Source of the DNA: an uncultured Oleispira sp.
GTDB taxonomy: Bacteria > Pseudomonadota > Gammaproteobacteria > Pseudomonadales > Oceanobacteraceae
Length of the DNA: 64,000 nucleotides
Assembly: GCA_913061415.1 (NCBI GenBank)
Contig: CAJXUD010000004.1
Location: forward strand, 124,001 to 188,000
Direction of reading: 5' to 3'
The notes under the pieces are model-generated. The model saw nothing but the letters and a program-made list of their open reading frames with translations, searched no databases and was not told where the DNA came from. Positions 1-8,477 of the stretch are shown here, piece after piece (positions within the stretch are counted from its first letter, which is position 1; each line of letters starts with the position of its first letter). The position numbers were made by a program, and so were the translations under genes.

Positions 1-101
1 ACCACTTCTGGGGATAAATCGACGAAGCCCATATAGTGTCGACCTAAAAACATAGATCCTAAAAGTAAAATCGCGATTAACGTAGAGATGAGTACTTTCA
101 T
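1..101 (-). CDS. Partial membrane-anchored or exported protein, N-terminus only
   Basis: Only the first 33 codons are inside the window; the gene runs off the left edge. The start codon is ATG (complement of 99-101) and is preceded by AGGAAAG at good spacing. The visible protein begins MKVLISTLIAILLLGSMFLG, a hydrophobic segment typical of an uncleaved anchor or a signal peptide, followed by a short soluble stretch. No family can be named from so little sequence. It lies upstream of, and in the same orientation as, whatever continues to the left; the 276 bases between it and the fpr stop hold a palindromic repeat. Confidence 0.6.
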   Translation of the reverse strand, partial: MKVLISTLIAILLLGSMFLGRHYMGFVDLSPEV

Positions 102-327
102 AAAACTTTCCTGCAGAAATAATGTGTATTTTTATTGTTTAAAAACTTGGAGCTGAGTGTGCCGCATAGAAGGGATACTTGGCTAGGTTTGATTGTGACA
201 TTTTTGGGTTTCTGGATGGTAAAGCTGGATAGTAAAGCTGTTAACTACCAAGGTACCGAGGAAAGCTGAGGAAAAGATGATTGTTTATAGAGAAATTGAT
301 TATAGGACAATTGTTGATAGGACAATA

Positions 328-358
328 GATTCACCACGGAGGTCCTCCGTGGTGAATC
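328..358. repeat. Perfect 31-bp palindrome, REP-like
   Basis: Arms of 15 bp (GATTCACCACGGAGG and its exact complement) flank a single T. It sits 20 bases past the fpr stop codon. No T-run follows on either strand, so it is not a standard terminator. The same arm sequence bounds the larger inverted repeat at 4473-4625, so this looks like a short, collapsed member of that element. Confidence 0.85.
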
Positions 359-377
359 TCCTTTTAGGCTTTAAACC

Positions 378-1151
378 CTACTTCTCAACAAAAGCCCGTT
401 CAATCACATAATGCCCCTGCTCACCTTGGCGTGCTTCTTCAAACCCGCGGTTATCCAAGATCTCACAGAAATCCTTTAGCATGCTTGGGCTACCGCACAA
501 CATAAAGCGGTCATGTTCTAGATTAATTTCTGGCAAGCCTAAATCTGCACATAGCTTTCCACTTTCAATCAAGTCGGTTAAACGTCCCTGATTACGGAAG
601 GCTTCACGCGTCACTGTTGGGTAGTACTTCAATTTTTGGCGTACAACATCACCAAAGTATTCGTTATTTGGCAGCTCTTCTTCAATAAAGTGCTGATACG
701 CCAATTCAGACGTTTCGCGTACGCCGTGGGTTAAAATGACGTTATCAAACTGTTCGTAAATTTCAGGATCTTTAATGATGCTCATAAAAGGTGCTAAACC
801 TGTGCCGGTACTTAATAAGTACAAGTTTTTACCCGGCAATAAGTGATCTGCAATCAAGGTGCCTACTGGCTTTGTACCGACTAAAATCTCATCCCCTACC
901 TGCAAGTTCTGCAAATGCTGTGTCAGTGGACCGTCTTGTACTTTAATGCTGAAAAACTCCATTTCTTCTTCGTAGTTAGCACTGGCAATACTGTAGGCAC
1001 GCAATAACGGCTTATTATCAATCTCTAGCCCTATCATAGTGAAGTGGCCATTTTTGAAACGTAAGCCCTGATTACGGGTGGTATTAAAGCTAAACAGTGT
1101 GTCATTCCAGTGGTGTACCTTGGTGACAGTCTCACGAATCATTTTGCTCAC
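378..1151 (-). CDS. fpr: Ferredoxin-NADP(+) reductase
   Basis: FAD-dependent enzyme that moves electrons between NADPH and ferredoxin or flavodoxin, used for Fe-S repair and oxidative-stress defence. From the GTG start chosen here it is 257 aa, the usual size for bacterial Fpr. The FAD-binding motif RAYSIAS is near residue 51 and the NADP-site motif STGTG near residue 113; the C-terminal LCGSPSML matches the family. GTG at 1151 is preceded by GAGG with 6-nt spacing, and the resulting start MSKMIRETVTKVHHWNDTLF resembles Pseudomonas Fpr. A longer GTG start at 1163 is possible. It is divergent from a FinR-type LysR gene, which is known to control fpr in Pseudomonas; such control here is inference. 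Confidence 0.93.
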   Translation of the reverse strand: MSKMIRETVTKVHHWNDTLFSFNTTRNQGLRFKNGHFTMIGLEIDNKPLLRAYSIASANYEEEMEFFSIKVQDGPLTQHLQNLQVGDEILVGTKPVGTLIADHLLPGKNLYLLSTGTGLAPFMSIIKDPEIYEQFDNVILTHGVRETSELAYQHFIEEELPNNEYFGDVVRQKLKYYPTVTREAFRNQGRLTDLIESGKLCADLGLPEINLEHDRFMLCGSPSMLKDFCEILDNRGFEEARQGEQGHYVIERAFVEK

Positions 1152-1260
1152 GACTTGCCTCACTATTTTTAATTTTTACTTATTGGTTTAGACGTTTAGG
1201 TCATTAATTATTAACTGACGCCAGAATACCCTAGACTTATCAATCAGAAAAACAGATTAT

Positions 1261-1279
1261 ATCGATTATACTTATCGAT
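1261..1279. promoter_or_regulatory. Candidate LysR-type operator in the fpr/LysR divergent region
   Basis: The sequence has ATCGAT arms separated by 7 bases. A related CTTATCAAT copy lies about 30 bases upstream. LysR regulators commonly bind such dyads in the region between themselves and a divergent target. The assignment rests on position and symmetry only. Confidence 0.35.
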
Positions 1280-1306
1280 TTTACCTATATAAGATAATGA
1301 ATCACC

Positions 1307-2188
1307 ATGCGCTATACCCTTCGCCAACTTGAAGTCTTTCTGGCCATTGCCCACCAGCAGAATGTTAGTAAGGCTGCGCAAGCATTGAACCTCTCACAGA
1401 GTGCAGCCAGCTCTGCCTTAAAAGAATTAGAGCAGCAGTTCGATGTTCAGCTGTTTGATCGTATAGGTAAGCGCTTACAGTTAAATGAGCAAGGGCGTCT
1501 GATTCGCCCTAAGGCGGAAAGTTTATTAGCCCAGGCGGCGGATTTAGAGCAAACCCTGTTAAAACATGCCGACGCGGGGCATTTAAAAATTGGCGCAACC
1601 TTGTCAATTGGTAACTACCTTGCGGTTAATATCATGGCCGACATGATGCGTCAGCAGCCCAACGCGAATATCAGCCTCGAAGTAGCCAATACGGCCAGTA
1701 TCAGCCAGAAGGTATTGAATTTTGATTTGGACATTGGCTTGATTGAGGGGGAGTTACAACATTCTGATTTAGAGGTTATTCCATGGCGTGATGATGAGCT
1801 CGCCGTTTTCTGTAGCCCCAACCATCCCCTAGCTAATAAAAAGAGCATCAATGATGAAGACCTAATCGCTGCTCAATGGATTTTGCGTGAAGCAGGTTCT
1901 GGTACCCGCCAAGCGTTTGAGCGCGCGATGCATGGCATTCTGCCAAACCTCACCATTGCTCATGAGCTGCAGCATACCGAAGCAATTAAGCGCGCGGTTG
2001 AAGCGAATTTAGGAATTGGCTGTTTATCACAGATAACGTTAGAAGATGCATTTAAACGCGGTAGTTTGGTGCGCCTCTCAGTGCCGCAGCGTAACTTTGA
2101 GAGACAGTTCTATTTTATTTTACACCAACAAAAATTCCGCAGCGCCGGTATTGAGCAATGGATGGCGCTATGTTTAGCAGCTAACTAA
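1307..2188 (+). CDS. finR: LysR-family transcriptional regulator, FinR-like
   Basis: A 293-aa regulator of normal LysR length. The N-terminal winged helix-turn-helix (residues 1-60) contains SKAAQALNLSQSAASSALKE, followed by a LysR substrate-binding domain (about 90-290). The opening MRYTLRQLEVFLAIA and the divergent arrangement with fpr match FinR of Pseudomonas, which activates fpr under superoxide or sulfite-related stress. The ligand is not visible from sequence. The stop codon is followed after one base by the end of a convergent gene. The symbol is inferred from synteny; the LysR call itself is secure. Confidence 0.88.
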   Translation: MRYTLRQLEVFLAIAHQQNVSKAAQALNLSQSAASSALKELEQQFDVQLFDRIGKRLQLNEQGRLIRPKAESLLAQAADLEQTLLKHADAGHLKIGATLSIGNYLAVNIMADMMRQQPNANISLEVANTASISQKVLNFDLDIGLIEGELQHSDLEVIPWRDDELAVFCSPNHPLANKKSINDEDLIAAQWILREAGSGTRQAFERAMHGILPNLTIAHELQHTEAIKRAVEANLGIGCLSQITLEDAFKRGSLVRLSVPQRNFERQFYFILHQQKFRSAGIEQWMALCLAAN

Positions 2189-2189
2189 G

Positions 2190-2879
2190 CTAGTTTGTTT
2201 TTACCTCAAGGGTTAATTCAGCGCCTTCAATTGACCCACGAATATCCTGTAAGCGATATTCTTCCCGCTCTTCAAATCCTTCTTCCATTAAGATTCGGCC
2301 ACCAAAAGACGTTCTTTCCCCCTCCTCTTCAACCGTCTTAGGCGTGAACAGATTAGGCAGCATGCTTTTATATTCATACTTGAAGATTTTCATATCAAGT
2401 ACATCGTCGACTAATTGAGGCAGAGTTAGATCGAGCAGTCTTTTGGGCGCTTCTGCTACAGGTTCTAACGTGGCATTTAAACTCCCTTCACCTGCACTCA
2501 CTTCAAGGCTTTCGTGATGGTCTTCTATGCTACTTTCAGCACTATTTTCAGTGCTATCACCCTTACCATCTTCGGCATTGCCTGTAGCGATTTCTACAGT
2601 AGACTCTTTCCGGCGTTCACTCCCGCTCTTTGCCGGGTGATCGTTTAGCAAGCCAGGATTCTTATCTCGGATATCACTTGGTCTATTACTTGGAATATCT
2701 TCTTGGCTAGCAGACTGTTCAAACGCAAAGAAGGTTTTGATACTTTCAAGTACTTCTCCTTTTGTGATGCGTTCCACAATTGGCGAATCACTGACGCAGA
2801 GATACAGCAGCAATAGTGCAGAAAAAAACAGAAATAAAACAAGCTTACGCATTAACGGCAGAACTCTTTTAAAATTCAT
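2190..2879 (-). CDS. Unknown membrane-anchored protein, acidic linker and C-terminal domain
   Basis: A 229-aa protein I do not recognise. Residues 10-27 form one hydrophobic segment (LMRKLVLFLFFSALLLLYLC) after a basic start, suggesting a single-pass inner-membrane anchor with the rest in the periplasm. Residues 55-140 are rich in Ser, Glu, Asp and Gly, as in a flexible linker. A more ordered acidic C-terminal part (about 145-229) follows and contains DLTLPQLVDDVLDMKIF. The gene is convergent with finR and has its own upstream region of about 150 bases before the ArsC-like gene. The layout resembles scaffold or secretion-accessory proteins, but there is no evidence of function. Confidence 0.7.
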   Translation of the reverse strand: MNFKRVLPLMRKLVLFLFFSALLLLYLCVSDSPIVERITKGEVLESIKTFFAFEQSASQEDIPSNRPSDIRDKNPGLLNDHPAKSGSERRKESTVEIATGNAEDGKGDSTENSAESSIEDHHESLEVSAGEGSLNATLEPVAEAPKRLLDLTLPQLVDDVLDMKIFKYEYKSMLPNLFTPKTVEEEGERTSFGGRILMEEGFEEREEYRLQDIRGSIEGAELTLEVKTN

Positions 2880-3026
2880 ATAACGAATAAAAACAATAAT
2901 AACGCTAGTGTATTTTCATTAATAGGGTAAACACAATACTCAATGTGTGAAAAACAGATCACATTTTGTTAATATACCGATCCCATTTTCATATGCAGCA
3001 GCTCATCAGGCGCAACAAGGGCAATT

Positions 3027-3377
3027 ATGATCACTATGTTTGGCATTAAGAACTGCGATACCATCAAAAAAGCCCGTAAGTGGCTAGAGGCAGAAGGTAT
3101 TGATTACCAGTTTCACGATTATAAAAAAGAGGGCTTAAGCACTGAAATGCTCAACTCTTGGGTCAAAGATTTAGGCTGGGAAGCATTAGTTAATAAGCGC
3201 GGAACTACTTGGCGCAAGCTTCCTGAAGCGGTTAAAGAGTCTATCGACCAAGCGTCTGCTATCGAGATCATGTTAGAGAATACTTCCATCATCAAACGCC
3301 CATTATTGGTAGATGACGCAAGTAACAAATTATTAGGCTTTAAAGCCGAAGATTATCAGGATTTTGTTAATTCCTAA
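3027..3377 (+). CDS. ArsC/Spx-family thioredoxin-fold protein (YffB-like)
   Basis: A 116-aa protein of the ArsC/Spx/YffB family. The N-terminus MFGIKNCDTIKKARKWLE holds the single conserved cysteine at the start of helix 1 in the thioredoxin fold. The family pattern WRKLP and the C-terminal IKRPLL are present. YffB-type members are predicted glutathione-dependent reductases; true arsenate reductase activity is not implied, since no ars genes lie nearby. It sits 59 bases upstream of dapD in the same orientation, a pairing also seen in Pseudomonas, so the two are probably co-transcribed. Confidence 0.9.
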   Translation: MITMFGIKNCDTIKKARKWLEAEGIDYQFHDYKKEGLSTEMLNSWVKDLGWEALVNKRGTTWRKLPEAVKESIDQASAIEIMLENTSIIKRPLLVDDASNKLLGFKAEDYQDFVNS

Positions 3378-3436
3378 TTAACCTGTTTTCTATTTATTCA
3401 CCCTTTTTATTCACTTTTTAAAGTAAGGATTTTATT

Positions 3437-4462
3437 ATGAGCACTGCATTTGCTATTGGCTTAGGCACAAAAAACGCAAAAGGCGAATGGTTAGAAGTTT
3501 ATTACCAAACACCTCTTTTTCAGCCAAGCGCTGACATCATTGCTGCGGCAAAAGATGCAATCGGCTATGAAGGTGGCAACCAAGCCGTTGAAGTTGATGG
3601 CGGCGAATTAGAAGCCCTAGCAGCAGCACTAGAAGCCGTTGCACCAGAACAAGCTAAGCTAGCGCGCGCTTGTACTGAAAGCCAGAAGCCAGTAGTAGTG
3701 ACTGTTTTAGAATCTGACGCTCAGTCGGCTTCTACGCCCGAAGTTTATTTAAAGCTTCACTTATTATCCCACCGTTTAGTTAAGCCACACGGCATTAACC
3801 TAGATGGTATGTTTGGTCTATTGCCAAACGTTGCTTGGACGAACCTAGGCGCAATCGACCTAGCTGAATTACCAGAAGCACAACTTCAAGCGCGCTTAAA
3901 AGGCGAACTATTAAGCGTCAATTCTGTGGATAAATTCCCACGTATGACTGACTATGTTGTACCAAGCGGCGTTCGTATTGCTCATACCGCGCGTGTTCGT
4001 TTAGGCGCACACGTTGGCGAAGGCACAACCATTATGCATGAAGGCTTCGTTAACTTTAATGCAGGTACTTTGGGTGTTTCTATGGTTGAAGGCCGTATTT
4101 CTGCTGGCGTTGTTGTTGGTAACGGTTCTGACCTAGGCGGCGGTTGCTCTACTATGGGTACGCTTTCTGGCGGTGGTAACATCATTATTTCTGTGGGCGA
4201 AAACTGCTTATTAGGCGCAAATGCCGGTACCGGTATCCCAATGGGCGATCGCTGCACTATCGAATCTGGTTTATACATTACTGCCGGTACCAAGATTCTA
4301 GTTCTAGACGATGCTAAGAACGTTGTAGAAACTGTTAAAGGCCGTGATTTAGCGGGTAAGTCGGATCTTCTTTTCCGTCGTAACTCTATTTCTGGCGCAG
4401 TTGAATGTGTGACGAACAAGTCTGCGATTCAGTTGAACGAAGAGCTGCACGCGAACAACTAA
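3437..4462 (+). CDS. dapD: Tetrahydrodipicolinate N-succinyltransferase
   Basis: Transfers succinyl from succinyl-CoA to tetrahydrodipicolinate in the lysine/diaminopimelate pathway, feeding peptidoglycan synthesis. At 341 aa it is the long Pseudomonas-type DapD, not the 274-aa enteric type. An N-terminal alpha/beta domain precedes a left-handed beta-helix of hexapeptide repeats (about 180-290, with GEGTTIMHEGFVNFNAGTLG and GGGCSTMGTLSGGGN). The start has an AGTAAGG ribosome site 8 bases upstream. The downstream region carries a long inverted repeat. Confidence 0.96.
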   Translation: MSTAFAIGLGTKNAKGEWLEVYYQTPLFQPSADIIAAAKDAIGYEGGNQAVEVDGGELEALAAALEAVAPEQAKLARACTESQKPVVVTVLESDAQSASTPEVYLKLHLLSHRLVKPHGINLDGMFGLLPNVAWTNLGAIDLAELPEAQLQARLKGELLSVNSVDKFPRMTDYVVPSGVRIAHTARVRLGAHVGEGTTIMHEGFVNFNAGTLGVSMVEGRISAGVVVGNGSDLGGGCSTMGTLSGGGNIIISVGENCLLGANAGTGIPMGDRCTIESGLYITAGTKILVLDDAKNVVETVKGRDLAGKSDLLFRRNSISGAVECVTNKSAIQLNEELHANN

Positions 4463-4472
4463 GACCAAAAGC

Positions 4473-4625
4473 GATTCACCACGGAGGCGCTTCGCTACAC
4501 GAAGAAAAGCGAGGAAAAAAGAATAACGACAGGTAAGCTCTTTATTATAGGGCTTTCTTGTCTTTTTATTCTTTATATCCGCTCTTCTCTGTGCAGCGAA
4601 GCGTCTCGGTGCCTCCGTGGTGAAT
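4473..4625. repeat. Long imperfect inverted repeat with ATTCACCACGGAGGC ends
   Basis: The left end (4473-4530) and the reverse complement of the right end (about 4565-4626) align over roughly 60 bases: ATTCACCACGGAGGC, then GCTTCGCT, then purine-rich AAGA/GAAGAGCG and AAAGAATAA blocks, with one 7-base insertion on the right arm. The whole unit would fold into one long hairpin. It lies between dapD and the Tag-like gene and could limit read-through. It shares ends with the 31-bp palindrome at 328-358. It is consistent with a REP/MITE-type non-coding element; mobility is not shown. Confidence 0.8.
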
Positions 4626-4705
4626 TCTTGTATCTTGTCTTAGTTTTTCACCATCCGATTAAACTCCCCCCATCCCTAGTTCACTACTCTCATTCCGGAA
4701 GCCTC

Positions 4706-5389
4706 ATGGAAACGTTCTACGACATCCAACAGCGTGCAGCCAAGCGTAAAGGTGGCAAAGCAGCTTTAGCGTCTATTGTGCATAAGCCGTTAACTTCAAA
4801 GCAGCTGATGAAAATAACCGATGATGAGTGGTTAGAAGAATTTACTCGTAAGATATTTCAAAGTGGATTCTACTGGTCTGTTATCGATAAAAAATGGCCT
4901 GGCTTTCGAGAAGTTTTCTGGGATTTCAATATCAAAAAATTATTGATGATGCCTCCTGAAATGCTTGAAGAAAAATCATCCGATGAGCGTATCGTCAGAA
5001 ATTACAACAAGGTAAAAACGATCCCCGCTAATGCATCAATGATCCATTTCGCCGCGAAAGATGAAGGCAAACCGTTCCACCAGCTAGTCGCTGAATGGCC
5101 AACGGATGACATCATTGGTTTGTGGGCTTGGCTTAAAAAGCACGGTGCTCGCTTAGGAGGCAATACAGGTGCTTATACTCTGCGTATGCTGGGTAAAGAT
5201 ACATTTTTACTGTCGCGAGATGTTGAGGCGTATTTACGCGCCAATGAAATTATTGATGGTGGCCTGCAAACGAAAAAATCCTTGAATGCCGCTCAAGATT
5301 TTTTTAATCAAATGCAGCAAGAAAGTGGATTATCGTTACAGGAGATAAGCCAGACAATTTCATACAGCGTAGGAGATAACGTCGTATAA
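4706..5389 (+). CDS. DNA-3-methyladenine glycosylase I family protein
   Basis: A 227-aa protein of the Tag/HhH-GPD family, which removes 3-methyladenine from alkylated DNA to start base-excision repair. Typical Tag segments are present: ITDDEWLEEFTRKIFQSGFY near residue 40 and WAWLKKHGARLGGNTGAYTL near 145, the latter corresponding to the base-recognition and HhH region. ATG 4706 is preferred over the longer frame from 4628 because a CGGAAG site precedes it. The upstream part of the longer frame overlaps the repeat element. The protein contains no cysteine, so it lacks the zinc-binding Cys/His set of E. coli Tag. Confidence 0.82.
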   Translation: METFYDIQQRAAKRKGGKAALASIVHKPLTSKQLMKITDDEWLEEFTRKIFQSGFYWSVIDKKWPGFREVFWDFNIKKLLMMPPEMLEEKSSDERIVRNYNKVKTIPANASMIHFAAKDEGKPFHQLVAEWPTDDIIGLWAWLKKHGARLGGNTGAYTLRMLGKDTFLLSRDVEAYLRANEIIDGGLQTKKSLNAAQDFFNQMQQESGLSLQEISQTISYSVGDNVV

Positions 5390-5462
5390 CAGCGCTGTAT
5401 ACCCTAGGATGTACTGTTCTTAGAATGCATCTTAGATTACATCTTATAATGAATAGAGATGG

Positions 5463-5492
5463 CTAGAATCAATCAGTACGGATTGATTCTAG
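5463..5492. repeat. Intergenic perfect hairpin
   Basis: 12-bp arms (CTAGAATCAATC and its complement) flank a 6-base loop between the Tag-like gene and the yehS-like gene. There is no U-run afterward, so it is a weak terminator at best; it may stabilise the 3' end of the upstream mRNA. Confidence 0.6.
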
Positions 5493-5593
5493 TGCCTCGG
5501 TAAGCGTGTTACAGATTTACCTCAATAATAAATACCAAACCTGCTAGAATTACCCTATTAACCATCTATATATGACTTCTTGAGAATAACCCC

Positions 5594-6109
5594 GTGACTA
5601 ATAACGATGTATTACGCCGCATTCGCTATACCTTTGACTTTAGCGATTCAAAAATGATCAGCCTTTTCGCCTTGGCAGGTGAAACCGTCACTCGTGAACA
5701 GGTTAGCTGCTGGTTAAAAAGAGATGACCATGATGACTATAAAGGTCTGAAAGATTATCTTTTGGCAACTTTTTTGAATGGTCTTATCAATGATCGTCGT
5801 GGCGTTAAAGAAGGCGAGCCTGCCCCGATCGAGAAAGAAATGACCAACAACATCATTTTGCGTAAGCTAAGAATCGCGTTAAATTACGTTGATGAAGATA
5901 TGCTGAGTGTATTAGAACTTGCTGATTTCCGCATTAGTAAGCCAGAACTGACTGCGTTCTTCCGCCGTCCTGGTCATAAGCACTACAGAATCTGTAAAGA
6001 CCAAATCCTACGTAATTTCTTACAAGGTTTGCAGATTAAGTATCATGTAGCGAAGCCGACTGATACTGAAGAGCCTTCTACCTTTGAAAGACCAAGCGAA
6101 GATCAATAA
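5594..6109 (+). CDS. yehS: DUF1456 family protein (YehS-like)
   Basis: A 171-aa protein of the DUF1456/YehS family, built from two copies of an approximately 70-residue domain. Repeat 1 begins MTNNDVLRRIRYTFDFSD and repeat 2, near residue 84, begins MTNNIILRKLRIALNYVDED. Each contains an FLNGLIND or FLQGLQIK-type helix. The start codon is GTG. Family function is not established, and no partner gene is evident here. The convergent interval after it (6110-6300) holds two small hairpins. Confidence 0.9.
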   Translation: MTNNDVLRRIRYTFDFSDSKMISLFALAGETVTREQVSCWLKRDDHDDYKGLKDYLLATFLNGLINDRRGVKEGEPAPIEKEMTNNIILRKLRIALNYVDEDMLSVLELADFRISKPELTAFFRRPGHKHYRICKDQILRNFLQGLQIKYHVAKPTDTEEPSTFERPSEDQ

Positions 6110-6129
6110 TTCGAATGAATTAATGGTCA

Positions 6130-6197
6130 CAAATCAGGTGGTATGATTTACCCCTGATTTGCTAATAGAATCTAGCGGCAAATATTTTGTCGCTAGG
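6130..6197. repeat. Two hairpins between convergent genes
   Basis: CAAATCAGG and its complement (6130-6161), then CTAGCG...CGCTAG with an inner CAAA/TTTG extension (6173-6197). They separate the yehS-like gene from the convergent ceramidase-family gene and probably help end transcription in both directions. Neither has a strong T-run. Confidence 0.45.
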
Positions 6198-6300
6198 CTC
6201 TTATTTCACGTCTATTTCCCCCTTAAAAGCTCGCTTCTAGAAAAACTCTATTCAACGAGCCATTCTAAGAGCTATTCAAAGAACATTTTATCCCAACGTG

Positions 6301-8391
6301 CTACTCAACGATTGAAACAGCCATTTCAGTCATATTTTCTGCGTCTGCAGCAAATGTAAATACGGGTGATATTAGCTGTTCTTGCCCATCACGTGGAGCA
6401 ATCACAAAGCGATACTGGCCACCCGCTACAGGGTTATACCAGCGAGCTTGATACTCACCCATGCCTTTATCTTCGTCGTCAACAAGACGCACTTCAATAT
6501 CATAACCGTCATCAGTAATCGGCTCGCCTGCATTACTCATGTCGATCCATTCACCATTGGCTAAGGTTTCTACTTTCACCAAAGACTTATGAAGTTCAAT
6601 TTCACTCGCGCCCACATCTAACCAGTTGAACGAAACATAATGCTCTTCATTCGCCGCTTCTGCGGTATAGGCTTCTGGCTGGGCTAAAATGGCACGCTGA
6701 CCTTGGCTCGCCTCTGTCTCTGGGAAAAATTCATTCACAACCAAGTCATAAGACCATTCATCAGCAAGTTCAACGAACGGCCCTTTTTCAATCATGTCGC
6801 TGGCTAGACGCCCTAACTGCGCTGATAAATAAGGTGTTGTGTACTGACCGTAAAGAGTATGCCCGCCTTCATAGTTTTGACGCGAATATTCTTCTGGTGT
6901 GGTGCTATAACCAAAATAACCGTTAGCATTACCCGCAATCCACGCATGCTTTATATCTTGTCCAGCTTGCTGATACGCCTGGCTAACACTGGCTGCCATA
7001 CGACGGCCTGATTCTGTGGTGATCTCAAACGGCAGTGGCATAACCACTGTATCGTTGATCTTAATTAGCTGAAACAAAACCGTATTAGGGAAGCTGTCTT
7101 TTGGCTCTAATAAAGGCTGTAAGTACTTAAAGCCTAAATGTGTTTTATTACCTTGGCAGCCTTCAGTAAATACCCAGCTGCGCGATAGGATATTACCGCC
7201 TTTTAAAAATGGAATAGCCGCTAAGAATGGCGTACGACGTTCATAAGCACCCGCTGCGACGGGGGCACCAATGGCCGGATCTTCACAAAGCTCAACATCC
7301 CCTACGGCATTATGTTCACGAATATTCAATTCACGAGCCGCCGTAGTAATCGATATATCACTGGTCAACTGACTACCTAACTCTTCAAACAAGGCAATCG
7401 CTTCTTTACCAATACCTTGGCCTAGCTTTTTGGCTTCTTTCCAATTTACTTCAAAGTGACCGAAGGTATTATCACCATGGTCCGGTAATGCTGGCGCCAT
7501 ATCACCCTGAGTACCCGTCGTTAAACCATGAACAACTTTCCAAGACGTATTGTATTTATGCTCAATCGCCCATTCTAAGTCTTTCTGTGCATAAGCAAAT
7601 AAGTCTGCGTTATACACTTCTACCGGAACACTCAATGCCGTCGCGTGTACTGAAAAGCTTGAGAAAGCGGCTAATGGTTTGTATTCACCCTGAGTATCCA
7701 AAACATCAACACGGATCATGTACATTGCTGGGTTAACCGCCTTTGAAACGGCGGTAGGATCTTCAAGATCAATCCCTGAAACATTGTCATTTAAAACATA
7801 AGAATCTAATGAGCGGTTACGGTTGTAGCCATAAATATCTTTACGGCCGGTCGCAACTTTTGCTGGGCGGCGATGTTTATGCGCTTGCAAGATCCCATCT
7901 GCAATACGCTGGCTAGCAAAGTTCAAGAACTTCTCTTCTAAACCTTGGCCGCTCGACATGTGTTTATTATAAAAATCATTTTCAAAGTGATTCACAGGAG
8001 CCGAGTGGCTGTGTGAAGACGTAATCACAATATCACTGGCCTGTAAGCCTGTTTTCTCGGCAACCGCTGCGACTACTTGATGATGTACTAATAATGAACC
8101 TGCGGTTAAATCGGTTTGCACCAGCGCTGTTGAATGCCCTTGACCATCATTAAGATAAACAATACGAGCCTTTAGGCGCGTACGAAAACCTTTGCCATAG
8201 TTTGCCATTACCGAATAACCACCCATTGGCATACCGGGAGGTGGTGTAATGTCTACCGAGATCGCTCCTGCAGTAGCAATACCCGTAACATCAACAGGAA
8301 TAGGGGTCGGCTGAATAACCGTCACATCTTTAACAGTTGCACACGCACTAAGCGTCGTAACCGCCAAGATAACTAACATGAATGAACGCAT
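6301..8391 (-). CDS. Neutral/alkaline ceramidase-family lipoprotein
   Basis: A 696-aa protein of the neutral ceramidase family. ATG 8391 gives MRSFMLVILAVTTLSAC, a lipoprotein signal peptide with lipobox LSAC (Cys17), so the mature protein is membrane-anchored. The N-terminal catalytic domain has the family start ITPPPGMPMGGY, the zinc-type HSHS motif in ITSSHSHSAPVNHFENDF and a second His in FSVHATAL. A C-terminal beta-rich domain follows. The position of the catalytic serine (GDVSP in active ceramidases) reads GDMAP here, with Ala299 in place of Ser, so ceramide hydrolysis is doubtful. A longer frame from 8499 would lose the lipoprotein signal. A weak GGTAAG site precedes the chosen start. 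Confidence 0.85.
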   Translation of the reverse strand: MRSFMLVILAVTTLSACATVKDVTVIQPTPIPVDVTGIATAGAISVDITPPPGMPMGGYSVMANYGKGFRTRLKARIVYLNDGQGHSTALVQTDLTAGSLLVHHQVVAAVAEKTGLQASDIVITSSHSHSAPVNHFENDFYNKHMSSGQGLEEKFLNFASQRIADGILQAHKHRRPAKVATGRKDIYGYNRNRSLDSYVLNDNVSGIDLEDPTAVSKAVNPAMYMIRVDVLDTQGEYKPLAAFSSFSVHATALSVPVEVYNADLFAYAQKDLEWAIEHKYNTSWKVVHGLTTGTQGDMAPALPDHGDNTFGHFEVNWKEAKKLGQGIGKEAIALFEELGSQLTSDISITTAARELNIREHNAVGDVELCEDPAIGAPVAAGAYERRTPFLAAIPFLKGGNILSRSWVFTEGCQGNKTHLGFKYLQPLLEPKDSFPNTVLFQLIKINDTVVMPLPFEITTESGRRMAASVSQAYQQAGQDIKHAWIAGNANGYFGYSTTPEEYSRQNYEGGHTLYGQYTTPYLSAQLGRLASDMIEKGPFVELADEWSYDLVVNEFFPETEASQGQRAILAQPEAYTAEAANEEHYVSFNWLDVGASEIELHKSLVKVETLANGEWIDMSNAGEPITDDGYDIEVRLVDDEDKGMGEYQARWYNPVAGGQYRFVIAPRDGQEQLISPVFTFAADAENMTEMAVSIVE

Positions 8392-8477
8392 GAGGCTTAC
8401 CTTTAGTTTATCTATTTTATTTTTATAGTTATAGTTAGGCACGATAGTACACATTAAGTGATAGAAATGGAATGTCC

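Noticed and set aside
3027..3377. Arsenate reductase as a resistance gene
   Set aside because: ArsC-like fold but YffB type; no ars genes nearby and its neighbour is dapD, so it is treated as a housekeeping reductase.
3982..4419. 145-aa minus-strand ORF in dapD
   Set aside because: Antisense to the beta-helix part of dapD; Pro/Thr/Ser-rich shadow composition.
6159..6359. 66-aa plus-strand ORF after the yehS-like gene
   Set aside because: Non-ATG start region with no ribosome site; it runs into the antisense of the ceramidase-family gene and across two hairpins.
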